From contig JAAXGN010000014.1 in assembly GCA_012267415.1 (NCBI GenBank), forward strand, positions 33,240 to 97,239: DNA of 64,000 nt. The letters run 5' to 3'. Positions 18,503 to 27,572 of this stretch are shown in pieces. The translations under genes were made by a program, and so were the position numbers. This stretch comes from Candidatus Poribacteria bacterium. Its GTDB lineage: Bacteria > Poribacteria > WGA-4E > WGA-3G. The notes under the pieces are model-generated. The model had not been told where the DNA came from. It saw only the letters and a list, made by a program, of their open reading frames with translations, and did no database searches. The stretch's first letter is position 1; each line of letters begins with the position of its first letter.

Positions 18503-20705
18503 TTACTTCCCTCGCTTTCAAATCCGCCCACCTTGTCGTTAGTTTACCGGTTGCAGATACAAACCCACGCAAGCGGACGGTGGCTAACTTCTCACGTTCC
18601 CCCGCATGTGAAACATCCTCTATCCGATAATAGTAGACGGTATTCGGTTTAGCGGTGGTATCTGTCCACGTATATTCGTTGCGTTCACCTGTAGTACCTG
18701 CGCCTCGGATCATTATCGGGTTGACGACTTTGAACTCGTCACCTTTTGTTGGACTGCGATAGATGTAGAAACCCGCATTGTCCACCTCTGATTCGGTTGT
18801 CCATTTGAGGACAACGCCTGCATCGGTATTTTCTGCTTGGAAATATGATAATGTGACTGGCAAAGCCCCTTTTCCTTTCTTGATATATATTTTTACTTCT
18901 GGATTTTTTCGTAGAAGTGTGAGGAGGGGTTTTCTATTGTTAATCAGATTTCCGTGAAGGACTATGTATTCAAGATTTGTCATTTCTGCTAATAGACTCA
19001 CATCACGAATCTGGTTATCTGGTAGATATAAGGTCTGTAATTCCTTCATTTTTGCCAAGGGGCTGATGTCGGTGATTTGATTGTTGTTAAGATATAATTG
19101 TTTGAGCGATACCAATCCTGTAAGGGGACGAATATCCTGAATCTGGTTATTCCTAAGAGATAACTGATCCAACTGCGTTAATCTTTCAAGGGGACTGATG
19201 TCTCGGATATCATTATTATCAAGATCTAAATATGTTAATTGTGGCAGTTTGCTAAGTTGAGTGATGTCCGTAATTCCATTTCCACGCAGTAATAGGACTC
19301 TTAAGTTAGTGAGAGCTAATAGAGGTGTAAAGTTGTTTATACCAGTTTCATCAAGAAACAGTGTATTTAATCGCGTCAGTTTTGCCAAATGTGTTACGTT
19401 TTGGATCGGGTTACTATTGATCAACAAGGTTTTAAGTAATGTTAAGTTTGATAGGGGTTTTATGTCCTGTATCTGATTATGATTCAGATTAAGTGCCCTT
19501 AGTCCCACAGCCTGTTCAAGACCAGTGATGTCTTTTATACCGTAATCCTGACCATCTAACTGCTGGAGTCTTGACAAATCAAATATTGTGATCGGTTTTT
19601 CTGGTGCATACCCTAATGCCTTGTTTATTGCTGAAGTTAAGTTTGTATCGGGTATCACGGCAATTTCTGAATCCGGAGTTTTCAATGTATTCACTATATT
19701 AAAGCCTTGATTTAGCACGTTGCCTTGCTTGTCTATTACAATGATCGTTGCAATCCTTAACGGATGAGTTGTTGTAAATTCAATAATATCTTGAGTGCCT
19801 TGTAACGATTGGCAATCTACATATTGAGAATAGTTTGCTTCACCCCTTGTAATTAGTAGTGCTTGATGTAATCCATCTGTGTCATTTACTTCAAATTTTA
19901 GTTGTAGCGCATAAGGGGGTGTTGTATCATAAGAACTTGATAGCATCTGAAGACTTGTATTTTTGTTCGAATCTATCGCTTTGTCAGTGTTGAAATGAGG
20001 AGAAACATCCAACCATTCCGCAGCACAAGCAGATATTACACTCTTCCTATACCCACCATAGGACATTGTGTAAATACCATCATTGAAATTGTGAGTTAAT
20101 CCAAACCCATGTCCGAGTTCATGTGCAACTGTACTGACAGCAAAACACCTACCTGACGCAGGTACCGATGCTACTCCCACACTAAAAATTCCGCAAAATT
20201 TCTGTGCACTCAATCGTCCTGTGCTAACATCAATTGCCTCTAAAAAAATATATTTCTTAATATCATAGTCATCGCCAAAATATTCTCTGGCTGCCTTAGA
20301 ATCCCCTGACCACTCCTGAAAATGCTGATCGTCTTGCTTACTTTTAATACGATGAACGATTGCATCTCCGTTTTCATCTGCTTCGAATCTAAAAGTCTTT
20401 CTGCCATATCCGTGACGTTCCATCTCATCAGCAAAGAACTTTTGTGTTTCCTTTATCAACGCATCAAATTTAGCATCAAAATCGGGTTGTGGTTCCCGAT
20501 CGTTTGGTACTAAATAGATAAGCCGAACCATGCGGTCAACTGCGTTTGTGGCTGGAATAAAATAAGGTTCTGGGTCTAATACCTCCTCCTCTTCAGATAT
20601 TTCAATAATGACGTCTTCTTGTGCCAAACTGATCGGTAAACCGATAAGGATAATCAATAATAATTGGATTACAAAGACCATTTGCGTTTTCACAGTAACC
20701 TCCAT
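18492..20705 (-). CDS. Exported metzincin-like metallopeptidase with leucine-rich repeats
   Basis: 737 residues. Signal peptide (about 10-28, ends SLAQ). A peptidase domain at about 55-330 carries the zinc motif HELGHGFGLTH (HExxHxxGxxH) near residue 188, with a downstream Met (TMSYGG) that could be the met-turn. Internalin-type LRRs of about 22 residues occupy about 375-590 (LDLDNNDIRDISPLERLTQL and relatives). A fibronectin-like C-terminal domain follows (LSYFQAENTDAGVVLKWTTESEVDNAGFYIYRS in part). The ATG at 20705 overlaps GGAGG; a GTG at 20693 just after that site may be the true start. Probably acts outside the cell on proteins; target unknown. Confidence 0.85.
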   Translation of the reverse strand: MEVTVKTQMVFVIQLLLIILIGLPISLAQEDVIIEISEEEEVLDPEPYFIPATNAVDRMVRLIYLVPNDREPQPDFDAKFDALIKETQKFFADEMERHGYGRKTFRFEADENGDAIVHRIKSKQDDQHFQEWSGDSKAAREYFGDDYDIKKYIFLEAIDVSTGRLSAQKFCGIFSVGVASVPASGRCFAVSTVAHELGHGFGLTHNFNDGIYTMSYGGYRKSVISACAAEWLDVSPHFNTDKAIDSNKNTSLQMLSSSYDTTPPYALQLKFEVNDTDGLHQALLITRGEANYSQYVDCQSLQGTQDIIEFTTTHPLRIATIIVIDKQGNVLNQGFNIVNTLKTPDSEIAVIPDTNLTSAINKALGYAPEKPITIFDLSRLQQLDGQDYGIKDITGLEQAVGLRALNLNHNQIQDIKPLSNLTLLKTLLINSNPIQNVTHLAKLTRLNTLFLDETGINNFTPLLALTNLRVLLLRGNGITDITQLSKLPQLTYLDLDNNDIRDISPLERLTQLDQLSLRNNQIQDIRPLTGLVSLKQLYLNNNQITDISPLAKMKELQTLYLPDNQIRDVSLLAEMTNLEYIVLHGNLINNRKPLLTLLRKNPEVKIYIKKGKGALPVTLSYFQAENTDAGVVLKWTTESEVDNAGFYIYRSPTKGDEFKVVNPIMIRGAGTTGERNEYTWTDTTAKPNTVYYYRIEDVSHAGEREKLATVRLRGFVSATGKLTTRWADLKAREVNEK

Positions 20706-20749
20706 ATAGAGTGATTATAAATAGATCGCTATTGTTTACCAACTGACGA

Positions 20750-23700
20750 CTATTTCCGTATCAACATCTTACGTGTTGCAGTAAAATCTTCTGTAGATAA
20801 AGTGTAAAAATAGATTCCACTTGCTACACCCTCACCTGCCATATTTTTGCCATCCCAAAAAGCAGCACGGCTTCGACTTTGATAAATACCTGCAGACTGA
20901 TGTCCTAATGCCAGTGTCCGAACAACCGAACCGTTTGCGCCATAGATAGTTAACGTAACCTCTGTAGGTTTTGAGAGGTGATAAGGTATCCACGTTTCAG
21001 GATTAAAGGGGTTGGGGTAGTTTGGCAACAATGCAGTCGTTTCCGGACGCATCGTAAGTAAGAGATTCTGTAGCACACGGATACCTCTACGGAAGGCAAG
21101 ACTATCATCATCCGCTTGCATTGCTTGTGTAATCCAACTTTGAATTTGGTTGGCAGTTGTACCATTCGCAGTAGGTGCAGCTACGTTTTCCTCATTGAGA
21201 TGACTGGCGGCGTATATTAAATCCAGAATATCAACAATGCCATCACCGTTGACATCAGCTTTCTCATTGTAATCTTCAAACGCTTGGGCAATGAATATCA
21301 GATCAAGGATGTCGATCTTTCCGTCTTCGTTGACATCAGATTGAGTATAGACAGTCCCATCATCCACCCTAAAGCGAACGATTTCAGTAAAGTCTACCCG
21401 AAGTTTATTCTCTGCCCTATCCTCAACTCTCATATTTGCAAGTCCCCATGTGCCTGGAACACTGCCAACCGGTAAAGTAATAGCCAATTTATAGGTTTGA
21501 TAGACAGTGGGATCCCCAATAAAATATATGTGTTCTCCCACAGACCTACTGTAATCAAAGAGGCGGTCGACGTCAGGTCGGTGCTGAAAAGAGTATGTTA
21601 CTCCCTGCGGATCGCGTAGCGATAGAACTGAAAAAAAATATCCGCTAATATTATCTTTCACTCTGAAGGTAATATCAACCTTTGTTTCACCATTCGGGTC
21701 CTCAGGACGAGTAGGTTCTGCTTTGATCGTAATTTGGTTTAAATCAAGCACAGGCGGCGTGCTATCTGGGTTTGCTGTCTGAATGTTAATAGTAGCTGGC
21801 AATTCATCAATGCTTATATTCTCATCCCCCAGACTGTGGTTTGGGTCAGTAAAATATACACCCATTCCATTTAACGCTATGTCCTGCATTTCTAGAAAAT
21901 TAAGGGAGTATGTACCACTCTGAAAGTAATCTGGGAAGACGAATTTTGCCGTTGCTTTATTAGTTTCTGGATTATATTTTGCTAAACCCGCATTACGAGA
22001 ATAGGTTTCCATGTTTTTGTCATTCATATGTGCATAGATTCTTCTTATGCCGCTCTTCTCAATAACTTGCCATTGAGCGGTAACAACTTGAAAAGGTCTA
22101 CCCTTATCAGTCGTTTCTTCTGATAAAGAGAGACGCATTGAGTTTTTAACATATTTTGGGGGTTCACAATCTGCAAGTGGATTGTCAATATAGAGTTGCC
22201 ATCCGAAATCATTTTGAGATACGTATCGCTCATTAAGGTTAGCATCCGCTAATTCAATAGTATCAGGTGCCCAGCGACCATTTGGCGCATAACGCGATAA
22301 GGTGAAACGTGTGTGAAAAATGTGTCCTTGGGTAGTATATTTACCATCAGAGTCTATAGGTGTCAGTGCAATAAACAGAGACGTGCCTTTTTTATTAAAC
22401 AACTCCATGCTACATTTGGTTGCTGTATCTAAATTGCTTTCACTATGTATTTCAATCACCATTGTTATCACCTTGTCTTCTTCAGGTTCACCTTCAACCT
22501 TTGTATCAATCCGTATGATCCGTCCGGGATAAATATAGTCTGGGTAGAGATTATAGACTTGAAACGTCAAATCTTCGCGTATCTTTGAAATGTAGCGGGT
22601 ACCGTGCATCACTCGATTTTGGATAAATTCGTATTTGGCAGGGGACCGAGAACGTAACTTGTCAGGTCGGACGATGTAGTGACTAATACTCTCCGCCATA
22701 TCTTCATTCGGATTTACACCGTGTGCATAGGCGGATACGAACTCGGTCTGTTTAGTGGTTGACCAACCATGCATATCGTCAGGATTTTTATACCAACCGC
22801 CGAGTTCAATCCAATCCTGTTTGAGTTGTTCGTCAAAGAGATGTTCCCATAAGAAATGAGCCTTTTCATGCAGAATCAAGCGGTGAATAAAGTCAATATC
22901 TGTTTCTTTAAAGGCTAATTCCATAAATTCAATATACCCAGCACTTGTCCAGGCAACCGCAGCTGCGTTTGGAGCAAGTGGATGTCGTGTTCCATCTAAA
23001 CGTCTAACCAAATAGTTCAGTCCAGGTGTTTTAAGCATGCCTTGTGGGTACTCTTCAAGCATTGATACGAGTGCCATCAGTTCTTCGTTCTTAAATTCAG
23101 TGAACCGTGAAGCATGTTCAGCTGTTGTATGCCGCGTGAGTTCTGTGTAGTCCGGAACATCTATACTGACATCGTAACGCTCTCTCAGAATTCGTTTAAT
23201 AGCGTATCTGTTTGTGCCACCGTCAGTTACGAACCGAACGACTGCGCGATGAAGCCGTTTAGAGAAATATCTACCTCGAATACCTTCAATTTCGGCTAAT
23301 AACGGTTGGGCATAAGTAAAAGCCTCTGCAGCAACGGTGACAATCTTTGTGTCACCTTGAAATTCAATCTCAATGTCATCTTGGATGTGTCTATCGCTGA
23401 GTTTCCATAGTGATATCGGCACCCGAGGGTCCTTATCATAAGAACTGTTCCTTTCTTGCGGTATAGATTCAAAGGTTTGTAGTAGTTTATATGCATGTGC
23501 GCCGCTCCATTCAGTACCGAGGTGAACGGAGTACCGCCTCATCAACCATAGTGATGCGCTGTGAGATGCAATTTCTATCTGTTCATCAAGTATCGTTACT
23601 TGTACAGGTTCAACTACGGTAGCACTCTCTTGTCCCTCTGGTGTTTCGTCGATTTCCCAATGGTACTCAAAAGCGTTACCAGAGGAAACGATACAACAGA

Positions 23701-23755
23701 AAATAAAAACTGATAAAAATGTAAAAAGAATTGACTTGCAGAAATGTACTTTCAT
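20750..23755 (-). CDS. Large exported protein: HExxH domain, dockerin repeat and C-terminal sorting module
   Basis: 1001 residues with a signal peptide (ends SSGNA). Near residue 290 LILHEKAHFLWEHL contains HExxH, and about 70 residues later NEDMAESISHYI supplies a candidate third ligand, as in gluzincin or lethal-factor-like peptidases. Ig-like regions follow. DVNEDGKIDILDLIFIAQAF and DVNGDGIVDILDLIYAASHL form a type I dockerin-like pair of calcium loops near 840-890. The last 90 residues (from NYPNPFNPETWIPYHLS) are a FlgD-like/type IX-style sorting domain. Peptidase activity is plausible but not certain. Lies 44 bases upstream of the LRR peptidase gene. Confidence 0.8.
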   Translation of the reverse strand: MKVHFCKSILFTFLSVFIFCCIVSSGNAFEYHWEIDETPEGQESATVVEPVQVTILDEQIEIASHSASLWLMRRYSVHLGTEWSGAHAYKLLQTFESIPQERNSSYDKDPRVPISLWKLSDRHIQDDIEIEFQGDTKIVTVAAEAFTYAQPLLAEIEGIRGRYFSKRLHRAVVRFVTDGGTNRYAIKRILRERYDVSIDVPDYTELTRHTTAEHASRFTEFKNEELMALVSMLEEYPQGMLKTPGLNYLVRRLDGTRHPLAPNAAAVAWTSAGYIEFMELAFKETDIDFIHRLILHEKAHFLWEHLFDEQLKQDWIELGGWYKNPDDMHGWSTTKQTEFVSAYAHGVNPNEDMAESISHYIVRPDKLRSRSPAKYEFIQNRVMHGTRYISKIREDLTFQVYNLYPDYIYPGRIIRIDTKVEGEPEEDKVITMVIEIHSESNLDTATKCSMELFNKKGTSLFIALTPIDSDGKYTTQGHIFHTRFTLSRYAPNGRWAPDTIELADANLNERYVSQNDFGWQLYIDNPLADCEPPKYVKNSMRLSLSEETTDKGRPFQVVTAQWQVIEKSGIRRIYAHMNDKNMETYSRNAGLAKYNPETNKATAKFVFPDYFQSGTYSLNFLEMQDIALNGMGVYFTDPNHSLGDENISIDELPATINIQTANPDSTPPVLDLNQITIKAEPTRPEDPNGETKVDITFRVKDNISGYFFSVLSLRDPQGVTYSFQHRPDVDRLFDYSRSVGEHIYFIGDPTVYQTYKLAITLPVGSVPGTWGLANMRVEDRAENKLRVDFTEIVRFRVDDGTVYTQSDVNEDGKIDILDLIFIAQAFEDYNEKADVNGDGIVDILDLIYAASHLNEENVAAPTANGTTANQIQSWITQAMQADDDSLAFRRGIRVLQNLLLTMRPETTALLPNYPNPFNPETWIPYHLSKPTEVTLTIYGANGSVVRTLALGHQSAGIYQSRSRAAFWDGKNMAGEGVASGIYFYTLSTEDFTATRKMLIRK

Positions 23756-23794
23756 ATAAACCCTGTTGCTTAGTATTATCCCCCATTGTTAAAC

Positions 23795-25102
23795 TTACTT
23801 CAGTATTAACATTTTACGCGTGGCAAAATATTCGCCTGCTATGAGCGTATAAAAATACACACCACTTGCCACAGACTCACCTACCGCATTCTTACCATCC
23901 CAAAAAGCAGCACGGCTTCGACTTTGATAAATACCTACCGATTGATGTCCTAATGCCAGTGTCCGAACAACCGAACCGTTTGTTCCATGTATAGTTAACG
24001 TAACCTCTGCAGGTTTTGAGAGATGATAAGGTATCCACGTCTCAGGATTGAAAGGATTCGGATAATTCGCAAGCAGTACAGTCCGTTTCGGGATTAAGTC
24101 AGCAGAGGTGAGACGAAACTCCGTGAACGCACGGTGAACATCCACGGCACTGATTTTGTGTTGGAACGTACGAATCAGAGCATCGGTTGTGTCACGTACT
24201 TCAATCCTCAATGTATCCCCAGCTGAGACAACTGCTTCACGGTTCATGTCTGCCCAAGCAGCATGAAAATTATTACTCTCGACTGCCTCTGCTACTCTGG
24301 TGTGTCCGTTATAGACAAAGAGTTTCACGCCACTGATACCTTCAAGGTAAGCGCGGAGGACAAATGCCCACGTCTTAGGAATTAATGGCTGCTTCGGAGC
24401 CGCTACCGCTGAGGTTGTGTCTTGCCAAGCACGACCACTGAAACGGACAGTCTTTGGGGCAGAGACGTTGATAATATATCCCATTCCACCCTCAATTGAA
24501 AATCCATTGCCGGTAGAATTTGCTGTCCATCCGATAAACTTTTGCGAAGCAGCATCCAATTCAATGATCATTGTCGCACTAGTTTTTTCCATGAAAGAAC
24601 GCGCGGTGTAAGGTACGTTCGGCATCAGCGGTAGACTGATCATATTCAAACCTATGTTGAGTGATATGTCATAAGTATCCTCGCGTGTCCCAGGCATTAT
24701 CAGACTATCAGCACGAAACGCGAGATTCTGAATGCGTTCATCGTTCTCGGGACTAACATCCGGAATCGCAAATGGTTCTTCAGAGAAGTTCGCCGCAAGA
24801 TACTCTGCAAGCGCGTCCTGCTCAGTACCGGGAGCAGCAAAAGTCGCTTGTCCTCCAGATTCTTCCTCTGTCATCACTTCAACGAGGTCAACACGATTCG
24901 TGTTCGGAAAATGAGAATATGGATAGTCGTCTCCGCCATCAACAAGGAAAGTTATCGTGACCATTCGGTAAGTGCGATCTGCATCTCCCACGATTTCACC
25001 ATTCTGAGCAATTGTGTCCATCGGATTTCCAGCCGCGTTGGTAATCACAAGCGACTGAACTCTTGAACCTGCTGGTAATGAAGGATCAAAACTGAACGCC
25101 AT
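23795..25102 (-). pseudogene. C-terminal part of interrupted 5'-nucleotidase-like protein
   Basis: This is the same reading frame as the gene at 25133, separated by one TGA (25133-25135). Joined, the text reads HAVSASDAG-stop-IPGRFPQIAGMAFSFDPS, the continuous core of the 5'-nucleotidase C-terminal substrate domain. A beta domain follows, then a sorting module (NYPNPFNPETWIPYHLS) almost identical to that of the gene at 20750. The ATG at 25102 falls inside the conserved domain, so it is not a natural start. Confidence 0.8.
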
Positions 25103-25132
25103 ACCTGCAATCTGCGGGAAACGTCCGGGGAT

Positions 25133-26677
25133 TCAACCTGCATCAGAGGCAGAGACCGCATGTTCAATGACGTCAAGCAGTTCCGCTGCGCTTAAGGTTA
25201 AAAGTGTTAATCCGTTGTTGAATCGGAGCGTATTCTCAATGTCAATCTGTGAAATCTGACCCATCGCTTTACCAACCAATTCATTAGCAGGGGGTGGGAG
25301 CAATTCTCCATAGACGGACACGCCAATTGAGGCGCGAATACCCCCACCATTCTTCAAAGAGACACTTACGCTCGGGTCAACCCGTTTCCCCGCGGCAAGA
25401 TTTGCCTCCGCGATCAGGTTACCGATGTTGGTTTCCTCCGTGCGGACAGCACCACGGTTCCCGTTTAAATAGACACGCGTCTGTCCAAATATATTGCCAT
25501 CCTTTATCGTCACAACATTCCGTACCGCTTCCGTAATTTCGACCACACGTGCTGATGGAGCCGCATTACCAGTGTCTACCACACCTTGTGCATCGGTGAC
25601 AAAGGCACCACTAACGGCAACGTCAATTGATTCAGGAATTATAACACCTGCTGCGTCAAAATCGACGACCAACCGTCCAACGTATCGATAATTACCATCT
25701 GTTCCAACAATTGCGATCGGTTCATGCGTTGCCGATTGCGTCAAGATCGGATAGGGACGGTCTGCTATATCGCCGGGATGAAGGCGATCTGTTTCATCGG
25801 CGAGGAGCGTGTTTGATCCTCCCGAAATGATAATGTCAACATCCTTGATGTATCCTGCGATTTCTTCATCAAGACTAATCTGCTGCAGGTGTCCGGTAAA
25901 GATAATCTTATTGATACCCACCGCCATTAGGGCATCAACGGATTCTTGAACGATAGCTGCCAACGTCACCATATCGTTAGGGGCTGCTGGTGCAATTCCG
26001 ACATTCCCAGACACAGAAAGACTACCGAGCCGCGGTGTCGTCATACCGACTACGCCGACTTTTACACCAGAAGACATAGTGATAACGACACTCTTAGTAA
26101 TACTATTCGGGATTGTGCTTGCCTCCTGACCTGGATCAACAACAAGGGAAGCGAGATTACTATCAGAACTAAAATCTAAGTTCGCACTCAGGAATGGAAA
26201 TGCTGTTCCGACGTAATCTCTATCTGCTGCGATCAAACTTGCAAGTGTACCGGTGCCTGCGTCAAATTCATGGTTTCCAAGTGCACCTGCCATGAAACCC
26301 ATCGCGTTCAGCATCAGAATATCGGCGCGTCCTGAACCTTCTCTACCCAATACTTCGCGAAGACTCTGGTTATTGGCAGCTGCAAAAAACGGACCAGGAA
26401 TATAACTATCACCAGCACCGATGACCACTGTATCTTTCACTTCGGCTTTGAGCGCATTCAGTACAGATGAGAAGCGGGGAGCATTTTCGAGTGCCTCAAT
26501 ACCACCCTCCATGTCTGCCGCGTGGAGAAGTTGAAGTGTCGTTTTAGACAAGGGAGACTCTTCGCTTTGGGAAAAGACTGGCATGAGAATACCCAACATT
26601 AAAATCGAAAAAACTATATTTGTAATGTTGCCCTTTAGTCCTATAACATTTGGAACCAAAAGTTCCTTATTCTGCAT
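25133..26677 (-). CDS. 5'-nucleotidase/metallophosphatase, N-terminal part (interrupted by TGA)
   Basis: About 514 residues from the ATG at 26677, which has AAGGAG upstream. A signal-like hydrophobic stretch near 20-40 is followed by a metallophosphatase domain: LLHAADMEGG (Glu where many relatives have His), GAGDSYIPGP, ALGNHEFDAG and FTGHLQQI. The 5'-nucleotidase C domain then begins (GNLIAEANL, NGGGIRASI) and is cut by the TGA. Family members hydrolyse extracellular nucleotides or phosphoesters. Without the rest of the C domain the product would lack part of the substrate site, so the gene is probably non-functional unless the stop is read through. Confidence 0.8.
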   Translation of the reverse strand: MQNKELLVPNVIGLKGNITNIVFSILMLGILMPVFSQSEESPLSKTTLQLLHAADMEGGIEALENAPRFSSVLNALKAEVKDTVVIGAGDSYIPGPFFAAANNQSLREVLGREGSGRADILMLNAMGFMAGALGNHEFDAGTGTLASLIAADRDYVGTAFPFLSANLDFSSDSNLASLVVDPGQEASTIPNSITKSVVITMSSGVKVGVVGMTTPRLGSLSVSGNVGIAPAAPNDMVTLAAIVQESVDALMAVGINKIIFTGHLQQISLDEEIAGYIKDVDIIISGGSNTLLADETDRLHPGDIADRPYPILTQSATHEPIAIVGTDGNYRYVGRLVVDFDAAGVIIPESIDVAVSGAFVTDAQGVVDTGNAAPSARVVEITEAVRNVVTIKDGNIFGQTRVYLNGNRGAVRTEETNIGNLIAEANLAAGKRVDPSVSVSLKNGGGIRASIGVSVYGELLPPPANELVGKAMGQISQIDIENTLRFNNGLTLLTLSAAELLDVIEHAVSASDAG

Positions 26678-26840
26678 TAGAAAATACTCCTTATCAGACA
26701 ATACCTTCCCAAAAATGATTGAATAAATGCCGTTGTTCTCATTACGTTATGCTCTATTATCTTGATGCTCTCATGATTATATCATATCACAATACAGGTA
26801 GGTATGTCACTTTATTTTAGCAACATCCATCCGTTTTAAT

Positions 26841-26869
26841 TTGGAATTCTAAGGGATATATGGTATCAT
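26841..26869 (+). promoter_or_regulatory. Sigma-70-type promoter for the peroxiredoxin gene
   Basis: TTGGAA (26841-26846), 17-base spacer, TATCAT (26864-26869), 50 bases upstream of the start codon. Confidence 0.5.
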
Positions 26870-26918
26870 TTAAATAGAAATTCATTTATCATTTTTTGAG
26901 TTACTATAGGAGGTTATA

Positions 26919-27386
26919 ATGGCAGAAATAGGAAATGCTGCTCCTGATTTCAGTTTATCAGGATCAACAGATCAGGAAGATACAAATGATGTTTCATTGT
27001 CGGATTATCAAGGTAAAAAATTGGTCATACTCTTCTATCCGTTAGATTTTTCACCCGTATGTTCCGAGCAAGTACCGGATTTTAACGAAAATTTAGAGGC
27101 GATACGAGCAAAAAATGCGGACGTTATCGCCATAAACCGTGATTCAACTTTCGCACACAAAGCATGGAGTAAAGACCTTGGTGGTGTCAATTTTCCGCTG
27201 CTTTCAGACATGAATCTTGAGGTATCAAAAGAATACGGCATGGCACTTGAAGAAGTAGGAATCACAACACGCGGTGTCTTTATCGTTGACGGTTCTGGAA
27301 AGATCGCCTTCAAACACGTAGAGAATGCCCCACCCGATAATACGTTGACAGCAGAGCAGGTATTGAGCGAACTTGACAAAATATAA
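26919..27386 (+). CDS. Peroxiredoxin (AhpC/TSA family)
   Basis: 155 residues, thioredoxin fold. FYPLDFSPVCSEQVPDF holds the peroxidatic Cys (near residue 48) in the usual P-x3-[ST]-x2-C type context, and the rest matches bacterioferritin-comigratory or AhpE-like peroxiredoxins that reduce hydrogen peroxide and organic peroxides in the cytoplasm. No second conserved Cys is visible, suggesting a 1-Cys mechanism. AGGAGG precedes the ATG. It is a single-gene unit with its own promoter and a strong terminator at 27411. Confidence 0.92.
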   Translation: MAEIGNAAPDFSLSGSTDQEDTNDVSLSDYQGKKLVILFYPLDFSPVCSEQVPDFNENLEAIRAKNADVIAINRDSTFAHKAWSKDLGGVNFPLLSDMNLEVSKEYGMALEEVGITTRGVFIVDGSGKIAFKHVENAPPDNTLTAEQVLSELDKI

Positions 27387-27410
27387 ATGTGGATGTCACA
27401 TAAATGTTGT

Positions 27411-27447
27411 GTAGGTGGGTAGTTCATTTACCCACCTACCTTATTTT
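27411..27447 (+). terminator. Rho-independent terminator
   Basis: A perfect 11-bp stem (27411-27421 with 27429-27439) and 7-base loop, followed by CTTATTTT. It sits 25 bases after the peroxiredoxin stop codon. Confidence 0.85.
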
Positions 27448-27486
27448 AACCCAAGTTGACACCGTTGAAACACACCACAATCTTCA

Positions 27487-27515
27487 TTGACTTTTTTCAA
27501 TTTATGTGGTATTTT
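27487..27515 (+). promoter_or_regulatory. Sigma-70-type promoter
   Basis: TTGACT (27487-27492), 17-base spacer, TATTTT (27510-27515), upstream of the first HEAT-like lipoprotein gene. Confidence 0.5.
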
Positions 27516-27572
27516 TTATTAGTGAACTGAAGATGCAGTTATTACTTATATGAAGGAGGAACAGAAAGAGTT

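Noticed and set aside
2388..25135. TGA as a sense codon (alternative genetic code)
   Set aside because: TGA cleanly ends intact genes such as the oxidoreductase at 12179, miaA at 34038 and the gene at 45119. A TAG lesion occurs too, so recoding does not explain the interruptions.
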